From Acanthopleura granulata (Eukaryota > Mollusca > Polyplacophora > Chitonida > Chitonidae), in the NCBI GenBank assembly GCA_016165875.1, contig JABBOT010000002.1:28224265-28288264 (forward strand): a stretch of DNA of 64,000 bases, in the 5' to 3' direction. The position numbers were made by a program, and so were the translations under genes. A model generated the notes under the pieces. It was not told the DNA's origin. It searched no databases and was given only the letters and a program-made list of their open reading frames with translations. Of the stretch, positions 37,945-49,010 are shown in pieces (within the stretch, counting starts at the first letter, position 1; every line of letters begins with the position of its first letter).

Positions 37945-38149
37945 GACTGAGAAGGGTACCGTTCCTAGATTTCTAATGATATTGTGACTGAGAAGGGTAC
38001 CGTTCCTAGATTTCTAATGATATTGTGACTGAGAAGGGTACCGTTCCAAGATTTCTAATGATATTGTGACGGAGAAGGGTACCGTTCCTAGATTTCTAAT
38101 GATATTGTGACGGAGAAGGGTACCGTTCCTAGATTTCTAATGATATTGT
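37945..38149. repeat. 41-bp minisatellite, 5 near-identical copies
   Basis: Five consecutive units start GACTGAGAAGGGTACCGTTC and end AATGATATTGT. They differ only by GACT versus GACG at the start and one CCTAG to CCAAG change. This is the most homogeneous small array in the window and so probably the youngest. It contains no open frame of note. Confidence 0.97.
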
Positions 38150-38864
38150 AAATTACGTTGATGTTGATCGATTTATATGGCGCCAAAGTTCTGAATAGTT
38201 TGTGTACATCCGAGACATATCGATGTTATTCCTTCTGGTAGAGGCGGCCGATGGGGCGTTGACGATCCCCGTCCTTGCAGACACATTCCCTGTGTCATAA
38301 CTAACGAGGAACCTGATCAGTCGGCACTTAAACAGCAGTACAGACTAATGGCCAATAAAAGGCGGCACGGACAGGGTGTCTGTCATGACGTTATGTCGTA
38401 CACTATATTTATGACAGAGGTTAAAAACTGATGATAGAGGTATAATGCCTAAGTCTGCTTCATCTCAATTTAGTCATCATTGCTGGAATAAGGTTATAGG
38501 CATGTAAAGCTCCAGGACTCACACAGTTTAAAGCGATATCAATTGAGAGTGCCAAAATGTATGCGTGGTTTCAGTCTCCTCATTCCTATTATATGTGATA
38601 AAAGAACTGTATTCCCGAAGTTACTGAAAACCAGTAGGCTATATGGAACCCATGCATCACTATATAGCATCTCTGTTGTACTGCTAGGATCTTGGCCACA
38701 CCCTCTCGCGGCTGTGGTTGTTAATCACTACACCGCATATCCCCGTAATGACGATAACACTATTTAACCAACAGGCGATAGATGTGGTCAGATCGTATAA
38801 GTACATCATAAAGGACAAAGAAAAAAGCTTGTCATTTGCACTAGGTAATACAGAATCCTAAAAG
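38150..38864. other. No gene seen
   Basis: Unique sequence. A 74-codon frame (38,543-38,767) shows no recognisable domain. Confidence 0.6.
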
Positions 38865-38952
38865 TCTCCCACCATAATGCTGGGCGCCACCATATAAGCG
38901 AAACATTCTTGAGTAGGGCGTAAAACAACATTCAAAGAAAATAGATAAATAG
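38865..38952 (+). mobile_element. SINE family 1, 3' fragment
   Basis: It begins in CTCCCACCATAATGCTGGGC, then AAGCGAAACATTCTTGAGTA, GGGCGTAAAACAACATTCAA and an eroded A-rich end. It is an old 5'-truncated copy. Confidence 0.8.
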
Positions 38953-39124
38953 CCTTGTCGTAAGTGCCGACACTTATCACCCAACAAATGTTCAATGGGA
39001 TCAGTATAGGATCCTGATACGTAAAGTATGAAAAAAGGATACTCTTTCGTCACTCTCTGTACAGTTTTGTACCAAACATTATATCCATCTATACAGAAAG
39101 ATAGGAAAATTCAAGATATCCTTT

Positions 39125-39510
39125 GTTTCATTTCATTTTGGACTCTCTATATCTGAATATTAAGCCACCTTGCAGACAACTATGTCAATTCACTTTGGGC
39201 ACTCACTATACATTTCGGTTAACTGATTGTTCGCTTTATGTTCACTTCGGATGCTTTCTGTCTCGGCTCACTTCAGATAATCTCTACATCGGTTCACTTT
39301 AGATACTCTCGCTATATCAGTTCCCTGTGCATGCTTTGTGTCTCGGGTCATTTTGGATGCTCATGCATATATCCGTCCTCTTCGGATGCTCTCTGTGTCG
39401 GTTCACCTTGAATCATCCCTATGTCAGTTCCCACTGCATGCTCTCTATGTGAGCTGACCTTAAGTGCTCTCTACATATGTCAATTCACCTAAAATGCTGT
39501 ATATATGAAG
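39125..39510. repeat. About 32-bp diverged minisatellite, about 12 copies
   Basis: The words TCGGTTCACTT(T/C)GGATGCT and CTCTCT(A/G)TGTC recur with spacings near 30-33 bases, for example at 39,244, 39,290, 39,350 and 39,385. Copies are well diverged. No open frame spans it. Confidence 0.75.
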
Positions 39511-41239
39511 ATATTCCAACCAAATACTTAGTGTTTCGCTTTGACGCTTACATATTTGCATTATCATTATTACCCCACATCAGACAAAACCCTCTGCTTT
39601 TGATTAGACAGCAATTGTCACGTGGTAGACATGTATAACTCTATACCCTGCATTAGATGCTATCTGCGCCTGACGACTCAACAGAGGGGAGAACGCCATG
39701 ACCTAACATTTACAATGTGACTCAACAATGATAACAACGACACAACGTCACAAAAGATTGTTGAATGAACATTGCCAATAACCTCATGACGCCACAGGAA
39801 ATTACCATTGAAACTTCTTTCGTTTCCCAAGAAACAAATTTTCAGTGTAGTTTTTAGGGTCTTCTGCAGGATAAATTCGTTACCGCTGAGGCTTACGCCT
39901 CGCCCAATATGAGGCTTACAGATCCCATATAGTTTCGCATCCTTTCACTCCGTAACCATGTAACTAATAAAATGAATTAATATATCCTATATTTCTCTTG
40001 TTTTTAGAGATGCATGAAAAAATTACGCTTTTAAACTAGAATAAAAACTTCTCGACAACACCTCTTTGATTGGCGTGGATAAGAGTTATTCACATTTTGA
40101 TAATGCGTGCTTCATTATTCATATGTTTATCGATTTACCATCGTCATGAGTTTCCAACTTCAGTGTAAACATTTGATATCAGGATTATGGAAATATTACA
40201 ATTCCATGAGCAGAAATTATAAACAGCTGTAATTAAAAGCGTGTGTTTATAACATAGGGCATAAACACGTTTATAACATTTTGAGCACACGTTTGTTTTG
40301 TATTATAGATATATTAGTTCGTCCCCGATCTTTGATATATATGGAATGCTGTGCTGTAAGTTGTGCTGTATACGTGGACTCTAGGGAAGGTTCTCTCTGT
40401 GAAGGCTGATATGTTTGACCTTATTATAATGATAATTTAATGCCTCTTAACACACCCATATAGAATTCAAACAAGATATGTAGAAACTGATGAGATGATA
40501 AATTTAATCTTTTAAACAACAGGCGGTGTCGTTAAATTGTGCATCAGCTCGATGACATAACGATTACCGGCGGAAATTCTGTGCTTGCACCATCATTTTC
40601 CAGGAAGCATCGATCTGCAGGGTTTTTTTCTCACACTTCCAGAATTACAGCGGAAAAACACAACACGGAATACTGTAGGGAAAACGGATTAAGCCCGGTT
40701 TTAAAACTTGTGTCTGTTTACTAGATGTTTAAAACTTCATGATTACTGCATTGTATACTCAAACAATCGCAAACATATAAAATCATGATAAATAATGCGC
40801 GCAGTCAAAGGCGGGCTTTATACACATATATTTCCACCTCTCTCAAATCTCAAAGTATAGAGCAATTAAATGAAATTTATTCCAATAGCATGCAAAGAAT
40901 AAAATTAGGTTCTCTGATTCATTTGCCGAAGGAACTGCTTATTGAAAATTTACTCATAAGACACATATTATAGCTGCCCGTAACGTACAAGGAATGATTT
41001 ACGGGGGATAATTACTCTGGCAAAATCTTAATTTCATGCATTTGGTCTACATAAAAAAGTAAACTTTTGAAATATTAAGTTTGCTATATCCGCAGCTGCA
41101 TGCTCATTTGGAAATTGTTATGGGTTTGATCTAAATATCCCCAGCATAATTGTCAAAGCTTGTCCTTTAGCCGCTATCTCTTCCCTATATTATAACATTA
41201 TGCGTGTCTCGCACAAAGTTAAATCCCATGTAACACTGG
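39511..41239. other. No gene seen
   Basis: A+T-rich unique sequence. Around 40,235-40,290 the word GTTTATAACAT occurs twice beside AAACACG words. Short open frames at 40,539 and 40,785 have no recognisable domain. Confidence 0.6.
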
Positions 41240-44200
41240 TGAAATATTTTCCTTTTTGTGATCGAGATAAGTGTCGCCATGCCGACGATAAAGTAGTAAT
41301 GGAGCGGAAGTGTCGAGGGTCTGGTATCGACTAGCGTAAATAGCTGTGGTCTGGCTGTGGGGTTTTGTTCGTCTACTTCATCTCTGCATCACAGGCGCTA
41401 CTTTTCCAAGAACGTTTCCGTGAAAATGAAAGGTATTCAGATGACAAACTCGAGGTGATAAAAAGATGGCGAAGGATGGTCTTGATGTGACGATGGCGTG
41501 GCTCACTCCTCAAGTCAATAAAACTGCCTAGCACTATCATTATAAAGACATAATTTACGAAATCGATTCGGACCCCGTTAATTGTTATTTCTTCGCAGAT
41601 GGAAAAAGCCCTGCGCTAAGCCCGCCGAGGTTGTCGCACGCAGCTCGGTCGGCAAGGACGCGGCGTTTTTCTGGTCGGTGTTACGCGGAGGTGCGTCACA
41701 AGCTGGCGGCCATTCTCCGTACGGTAATCAGGCCTTGGGCTCTTAGCCCACATCCTCCTGTTAATTATGCTCGACTCCGGAAATCAGTGTGCGGAAGCAG
41801 GCTTTATCCCGTAAATGCACATTTGTCGTTCTTGGAAGAAAGCGACTGACGGAGGCTCGTAACTAACATACTTGCTGCTAGGAGCAGCTTCCGGTAGACG
41901 TCATGGCCACCCGAACTGTAGGCGACGAGACCGTGATAGTCATGGCCAATGACCTGACGGCTCGGGGCCGACAAACAATAGCCAGTGTCATGCTTATGCA
42001 TACTGAGCAATGAAAACCTGCCAGGACAGTGTGAATTAGCATAGCGAAAATTAGCACCAAACTAGTGATCCTAAATAGCGACGCGCTTTCGTTTTATCAC
42101 CAGTCCTTTACAGCAACGGAATCCATCAGATAAACATATCCTCTGTCAAAAGCTGTCGTGTCTAGGGTTACGAATGTGTTCTTCTCTGATAACGCCAACA
42201 CGGGAGCACAGGAACGCCAGCATAAAGCCGGCGGAGTCACAGCGACTGGAACAGTTCTTATGACTCTAGGGCAGTGCGCATGACGGAGAAAATATAATAT
42301 TCTGTGAATGTGGTTCAGATATAAAATTGCCATAGTGGACTTTTGACACTTTGTTTTCTTTGCCTGTCAGATCGATTTATCTCCTATTTCGCATCGATGT
42401 TAAACGTAGAGATGGAATATTTTAAATTGGAGTGATTATTATAAGAATTATTTCAAATATGGTACATTCAACCGCCATAGAGGTATTGTTCCAATCGTTC
42501 CAATTGTTCCGCAGTTATAAACTGTATCGCTATCTGCTTTGTTATCGGCAGAATCCCTGAAGAAATCGCCATATAATGACGTTGTCATCGCAGTACAGAT
42601 GATGAAAAATGATTCGTATGTACGATCCGTTAATTTAATTGAGTACGGCGAGACAGGGATACAGACGATATGCCATCAATATTGTATAAAAGTAAAAGAC
42701 TTATGTGATCATATGGCAAGTCTGGCGGCCGTCGGCGGGTTAACGCTCGATGTAGCGCGCGTGACGCAATATACGCCCATATCGCCGTCTGTGTGTGTGG
42801 GGGGGGGGGGATCTCATTAGATGGAATATCGCTTTACACTCGCCAGGGTCACGACTAGCGTCATATAATCGTTGTATTATCGGACTGTTCACGTGATGAA
42901 TTACTGGGCCGCGCACTAAAATGTCGTGTTTAGGCTCTACTACGGAAGCTTCTCAACCCCAGGGCATATTTGATGGTGTTCATGCAGTCAAGTGGGGTGT
43001 GTTTTGTGTCCATTTATACCCCGCGAAGGCCGGTTGGTGTTCAGCGGAAAATACCAGTATATAGACTCTTCGTCCAAGACCACACTTGACGATAGCAATC
43101 TTCTAGCCGAATGTTTGTGAAACCACGGCGTTTTCTCGTAGAATAAACAGCTATGCTTCCGAATCGATTTGCGAATTGTTCTGAAGGGGTTTTTTTGTCG
43201 TCCCCTTTCTCCTTTTCGTACGTGTCTGGGTAGGAATTTCTTGACAACGCGGATGAATTCGTGCGATCAGATCGGCGGCGGAGGTGATTAAAACACCAAG
43301 CCCTCCTTTCACCTTGTCGACGTTCGATGGGGTTTGTTGAAATATGAGCCGCTCGAGCAGCGAAACATGCGTGACATTGTCTTTATCTGGACCAAATGAT
43401 CAATATTTTACAACTGCCCCGATCCCGCTCCGATAATCTTTTCAGTCATGGAGTATTTGCGAAACTCGTAACTTCGATCGCATGACTTGATTATTCCCCT
43501 CGCATCGACTTGTGCGTGAATTTAGCGAACTGCTTTCATCATGGATAATTTTAATTAACGGCGCTTCAGCTTGAGTAATTGCAGAGTCGGAATTTGGACG
43601 CCCAAGCCGTAATTGAACGGTCCGACGGCTTTCTCTTTTTCCGCGGCCCTCTGAAATTGTCTGTTTTTTTTCTGCCTCTTATTGCATGTTAGCTGGCGGA
43701 CTGGGTCCCCTCTGGTCCATTTCCCCTGACAGGGCTCCTCGGCCCTACGGCTCCTATTATCGGCCGTCACGTAAGGCGGGAGGCGACCAGCTTTGATCTA
43801 CGATTGAATCGCTGACGACGCTTTACAATTGTTCCACCCCAAGGACCGTCTTAAGCAGTTTTGTTTCTTGTGGACACGCCACTATACAGTTTTAATGAAA
43901 GTCTTTTCCACTGGGAGACGACCGGCTTAAAGACTCAGGATAATTTTAACTCGGAGAGAAGCAACATTTTTGTTCTGCCTCTGTTTGGAAAGCAGTCATT
44001 GTTTGTCGCTAATACCCGCAGATTTCCCCGACTTTACTCGTTTGCTATTTGGTAACCTGGCCGATTCACACAATGGATCGAACAACATACATCCATGATC
44101 TGTGTGGCCGTTACCATCACCGATAGAACACGAATAACGCCACAGAACTTAGCCTGTCTAGTCGCATACGGTACATAGCCACCGTACGCCGCCTAATTTC

Positions 44201-44350
44201 TGAGAATATGACTAATGATATGTATCTTGGACTGAGCCGATCAAGTTTACTTAACGCGTAAATGTCGCGTGAGATGTTCGGCCCTCAATATTGATCAATC
44301 CTTTGTGGAACTCGTGCTGGAAACCATATGCTATCAAGACAGACGCCTGT
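41240..44350. promoter_or_regulatory. Candidate cis-regulatory island 3 (largest)
   Basis: About 3 kb without SINEs or arrays and with raised CpG. Motif-dense parts include ACAAACAATAG (SOX type, 41,970), CTTTATCTGG next to ATGATCAATATTT (GATA and forkhead types, 43,381-43,410), TTTTAATTAACGG (43,550), GCCGTAATTGAACGG (43,606) and AGCTTTGATCT (TCF type, 43,790). A frame open from 41,533 to 41,849 follows a TTCTTCGCAG acceptor-like site but encodes no recognised domain and is arginine-rich. A G run of about ten bases follows GTGTGTGT near 42,790-42,810. The role is inferred from composition. Confidence 0.35.
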
Positions 44351-44989
44351 GCACTTCGCTCCGTCGTCGCTCGATATCTACATCTGCCTTCCGTTGGTTG
44401 GCTTAACGATTTATCTGCTATAGTTTTTCAAACGTAATAACACCCTGTACCATAGGTAACATTTTTTTTAAAAAACATGATATCCGTTACAGAAAGCTGA
44501 GTACACACATTACTCTAGAGGAGTTCTTATGTATGGTGCGCGAGAGTTTCGGGGCCTAAAAAGGACCAACACTGCGCGTAACACTGATAGACAGTACACA
44601 GGTACTGAAACGTTATACAGGAGAAAAGTGCGATTTGGACCTTTTTGTGTTGCACTTCAGAGTCTCGTATTTAAGAGATACACTATACAAGAAGATACAT
44701 AATTGGCAATATCAAAGCTCATGACTTTAATACCATGGTTGTAGTTTTGCCGTTTCAGTATATTTGCATAAGGAGCCAAAAATAAAGCCTGAAGTCAAAT
44801 GAATCAAAGAAGAAAAGTCATCGGCATAACCTTGGGCTAGTAGCTGTCTATGCATGCATCCCATTACTATATATATATATATGAACAGCTGTAATCAAAG
44901 TACAATTGAAATACATATTTTAATTATAACAACTCATGGGTACTGGTTACATTTGTGCACCTATAAAATTCCTTCGTTTCATCAAAAAG
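44351..44989. other. No gene seen; short (TA)n
   Basis: A+T-rich sequence with a (TA)n run at 44,868-44,882. The overlapping frame continues into the SINE and is not a gene. Confidence 0.6.
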
Positions 44990-45236
44990 GTGAGTCGGTT
45001 ATCGCGCTAGCGAAGCGCAATGACCCAGAAGCCTCCCACCAATACAGTGGCTGTCAGTTCAAGTCCAGCTCACGCTGGCTTCCTCTCCGGCCATATGTGG
45101 GAAGGTATGCCAGCAGCCTGCGGATGGTCGTGGGTTTCCGCCGTTCTTTGCCGGGTTTCCTCACACCATAATTCTGGCTGCCGTGGTATAAGTGAAATAT
45201 TCTTGAGTACGACGTAAAACACTAATGAACTAAATA
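44990..45236 (+). mobile_element. SINE family 1, near full length
   Basis: It has a slightly shortened tRNA-like head (GTCGGTTATCGCGCTAGCG), the CCTCCCACCAATACAGTGGC block, a B-box AGTTCAAGTCC (45,057-45,067), CTCTCCGGCCATATGTGGGA, the CACACCATAATTCTGGCTGC block, AAGTGAAATATTCTTGAGTA and an ACACTAATGAACTAAATAAA tail. Repeat R follows directly. Two overlapping frames are SINE-derived. Confidence 0.9.
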
Positions 45237-45265
45237 AACCAAAAACTGTTCACCGCTTCTCGCTC

Positions 45266-45450
45266 TTTATACGAATAAGCCCTAATTTCTCATATTTTTC
45301 TATTTCTTTGCTGCATGGTTTGTGTTGAATGTTGTTTTGGAAATTGGTCTTGTAGTAATTGACGTGGATCATTCTTTATTGTTGATCACTGATATAAGAA
45401 TGTCTGTTTCGATGCCAGTTGATAGATGGAAGTTTTTAGCTCTAAATAGC
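45266..45450 (+). repeat. Dispersed repeat R, copy 3
   Basis: It shares ACGAATAAGCCCTAATTTCT, GGTTTGTGTTGAATGTTGTT, GGAAATTGGTCTTGTAGTAA, TTGACGTGG, CACTGATATAAGAATGTCTG and TTGATAGATGGAAGTTT with the copies at 6,638 and 19,605. As at 19.6 kb it follows a SINE family 1 tail, here within 30 bases. Confidence 0.65.
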
Positions 45451-48430
45451 TTCAATCTTAACCGGCTTAGAGCGATAAGCTCACTTATTTGTCATTGAAT
45501 TAGACCCTCCATTGGGTCACCCCTTTTCTGACCAGACAAATCTGCGGCATGCCACACGTTATACAATATATGTAAACGCTGAAAATCGCGTGGCACTGAA
45601 AAAATAGGTGCTTGGGATATTCCATCCTTTTTGTAGAATTCGAATGCATCTTTGATTGATTTTTTAACAAATTTACGTAAGTAGTGATTGTTTTAGCTGT
45701 GTCATGTTAAACTTAAATTAATATTTTCTATTTTTGATCACAGAGCCGTTTTGTTTTGAATATTTTTCCAGAAGCTTGGTTTGTAGTTATAGACCTCCAA
45801 TTGAGTTTCAACATTTCTCAGCTATCTTTGGAACTTGTGTTTTCCACTTGGTAAATTATTCTATGAGCTGCAAACTAACGTGATTTTTTGGGGGAATTGG
45901 ATGGATTCGTTTGAAAATCGCTGTCTGCAAATATCGACGTAGGTGGTTCTGGTGCGAAAGCTATAGCTCTTAGCGTGTACAGATTGGACATCCGACCAAC
46001 TCTCCTCCATATCTGACCACAGACAAACTGTGTTGACATAGATCAGAGCTCGCCAAGCGCTGGTCATCGGCTTGATTTATACCGGTGCGATCGGGTATGT
46101 ATCGCCTATCTGACGCGCCCTGTATCGAAAATCCTCTCTCGTCGATCTCGACCAAAGTCGGCTAAAACCTATATTGGTCAAAATGGCTTCTCGTCTATTA
46201 TCTGGGTGTAGAGGATCGGCAGTTTGCTCTGGGCGTAACCGCGTCTATAGTCTCCCGTCTGCGGCTATTCGTCGATAAAACAATAAAATCAATTCCTATG
46301 ATATGGAAACATGCCTACCCAATAAATTGCCCTCAGCATCTGCCGAAAATCATACGCTGGGGAATCAGACCTTTCGCTGTTAGGCCATTTTTGTGGATAT
46401 TTATTGTTATATATTGTTATCGGCCGGCTTTGTCGAACAGCAAGAGTGAAAAGTAATCGACAAGTATCGAGACGCTTTCTGATCAATCTGTTAAGGAACA
46501 TGAGTACTTTTGAGTTATGGTCTGGGTATAGCGACTACACGCTCTGTGACCACTGTCATCTATTTCTGGACGTTCAGTACACTGTATCAAACCAGGCCCT
46601 CCGGGTGGCACGTGGCCACGCCCACTGTCAGCCGCTCAGTACTATATAATTTAGTCCAAAGCAGGATTATCCGTCATGCGTACTCGTGACCTCTGATTGA
46701 CAGACAAGAGTGCTAGGAAATCGAACCCTCTGATGTAGCTTTAACAACGTCGTTCATTTTTCACACTTGATCGATGGCCGTTTTTATATTCAACAATGTA
46801 GGAATTAGTACTACCATTGCTCTTTTCGTAATCGCTGAACGTTCTGACAGAAAGCTGTTGCTAAGAATTAAAGATTTTAGACAGTGAAAATTGATATTGG
46901 TAGTTTTCCTGTTGTTTGATGTACCCGGCGCATCTCGAGCGTCATCTGTTATTGTCGCTTCAGTCTCAATTGATTGCACGCTCAGACACAACGGAAACTG
47001 CTCAGTGCTCAAAACAGCGGTTATCGCATAATCTACACTTACAAACAATACCTCGTGAGATCTCAGATGGCGCGCCCGCATATCACATCGCTGTCAGTTA
47101 TTTAGCATCGAATAAAGGTTAACAAAGCATGCTGCACAACCGTCGCACAAGTCCGATTAAATTGGAAATTTCAAAGCGTCTCTGACAAGTGGCCTCGCAT
47201 TTCCGGTGTGAAACGGTCGTTACCTAGACAACGCTTCCTCCGGCATGATGGCCGTGTCGAAATATTCTCTAAGGGATATTCTATTTCCTGCTCGCGTTAG
47301 CCATTTACGAAAAAGCCTGATAACCACAGCCCCATTGAATAAATCATTTACGACATCGAGTTTTATTCCCCAAGCTTCGAGAGCTGGCGATCGAGGGGCG
47401 CATATTGAACCTTTAGTTGTCGGAGATATCGTTTTGGGGCACCCGCGGTTCACAATGGCCTTTGTAGCGACACTAACAGGAACTGCCTTTCCGGTGGTAT
47501 TGACCGGGTGAATCTAACTGCAGCACCTCGGGCCTCGGTCTGTGATTACGCACATAGACCGTGCTGTCTCTCCAAGGTTTCAACTTGAAATTCCAGACAG
47601 GCATGTGCCGAAATACGACACTGGGGGAATACTGAATGGTTAATGGCCATGCACCAGATAGTTAATATGTCTCTAACCGAATCATCACAGTAAACAGTTT
47701 GTCTGAATAAGCGCATGTGGTGCGGCTTTAGTTAGGCGACACACAGGCGGAACAATGCGTTCTGCATGATAGAGGCATCTTGCTATTAGATATCGTATCA
47801 AGGCGTATACGATAAATGTAAAAGCGGGGTTTTTACCTGTAGCTTTTGGGGTTTTCGCAATACTTAATAACAAGAAAGATTTTTATCACTTGCCCTAGAA
47901 AAATCACTTCTACGTTACCCTTGTAATACATTCAAAACATGGCCGGAAAAATTATGTCCGTGGGTGCTTTATGTCGGTCTCCTTTTTAATTGGCCGTCTC
48001 AGCCGGACTTCTACGTGAATACTCTGACACATTAAGTAGGGTCTAAGTCACATAAACAACACCTATCTATCAGTTGTGAGTACACTGGTATTATTTGCAC
48101 CCTTATATTGCGCTAGGCATGCATGTCTTTATAAATTTTGCACGTCTATGAGTTCAAGTTTCATTTGAAACCTTGTCCTGTAAGAGACGAAGTCATCAGT
48201 TGTAACACTACCCGCCTAAGAATGCCAGCACCAGCTGTAAACTACTAGGTATACCATTACCATTGACACCTTGACCTAATGCAAATATTGTAGCCAGTTG
48301 CGAATTATGGGGGCTTTCATTGCTAATGTGATTCAAAGCCATATTAGTTACCAAATACGGAGATTATCTTCCCCGATCAATTCAGACCTTGTTGAATATG
48401 AGACTTAGTATTTGTCATGATTTGAAGATG
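45451..48430. promoter_or_regulatory. Candidate cis-regulatory island 4
   Basis: The core, about 45,900-48,000, is repeat-free and CpG-richer than the flanks, with TATCG/CGATA words in number (for example AAGTATCGAG, CTCGTCGATCTCGACC) and no supported exon. The open frames at 46,761-47,081 (minus, 106 codons) and 47,245-47,511 (plus, 88 codons) lack recognisable domains. The flanks are ordinary A+T-rich DNA. The regulatory reading is speculative. Confidence 0.25.
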
Positions 48431-48439
48431 AGGTGTTCT

Positions 48440-48926
48440 TCTATGTGAGACTAAGTAAGGTGTTACGATTTGCAGGTCTGTGGAGTCAGTGGCAGTTGAG
48501 CCCTAGTCATATGTGAGATTGAGTAAGGCCTTACGATTTGCAGGTTTGTGAGTGTCAGTAGCAGTTAAGGTCTCGTTTCATGTGAGATTTAGTAAGGTCT
48601 TACGACTTGCAGGTCTGTGCGTATCAGTGACAGTTGAGGTGTTGTCCTATAACAGGATTAGCAAGGTGTTTCGATTTGCAGGTTTGTGAGTGTCAGTAGC
48701 AGTTTGGGCCTTGTGATATGGGAGACTTGTAATGTCTGACGATTTGCAGGTCTGTGAGTGTCTTGCGAAGACTGACCCAGAACGCCCGGGTTCAGCGGCA
48801 GTTGAGGCCTTGTCGTATGTGAGACTTGGTAAGATCTTACGATTTGCAGGTCTGTGAGCAACAGTGGCAGTCGAGACTTTGTCCTGTGTGAGATTTATTA
48901 AGGTGTTACTATTTGCTGGTCTGTGA
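48440..48926. repeat. 69-bp minisatellite, about 7 copies
   Basis: The unit reads roughly AAGGTCTTACGATTTGCAGG, TCTGTGAGTGTCAGTGGCAG, TTGAGGCCTTGTC, TATGTGAGACTTAGT. One unit (48,750-48,800) carries an insertion with GAAGACTGACCCAGAACGCC. The 69-base unit is 23 codons, which explains the 117-codon minus-strand open frame. The array ends at the SINE tail at 48,929. ACGATTTGCAGGTC and the ACGAT(A/C)TGG word of the next satellite share TTACGAT, but I do not claim common origin. Confidence 0.93.
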
Positions 48927-48928
48927 CC

Positions 48929-49010
48929 TTTTTCCACGACACTCACTGCCATATGAAACAACATGGAATATGGCATTAAATAATTATTAAACCAAATCAA
49001 ATTAAACCAA
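48929..49010 (+). mobile_element. SINE family 2, 3' end, duplicated junction copy 1
   Basis: It starts at TTTCCACGACACTCACTGCC, continues with GAAACAACATGGAATATGGC and ends in AATTATTAAACCAAATCAAA. The same sequence is the 3' end of the full-length copy at 51,935. After the tail, the first about 65 bases of satellite are also the same in both places, so the junction as a whole was copied. Confidence 0.85.

Noticed and set aside
41533..41849. 105-codon frame after an acceptor-like TTCTTCGCAG
   Set aside because: Arginine-rich peptide without any recognised domain, no donor and no promoter. Kept only as part of the candidate regulatory island.
48647..49000. 117-codon minus-strand open frame
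   Set aside because: It is the 69-bp (23-codon) minisatellite read on the opposite strand.
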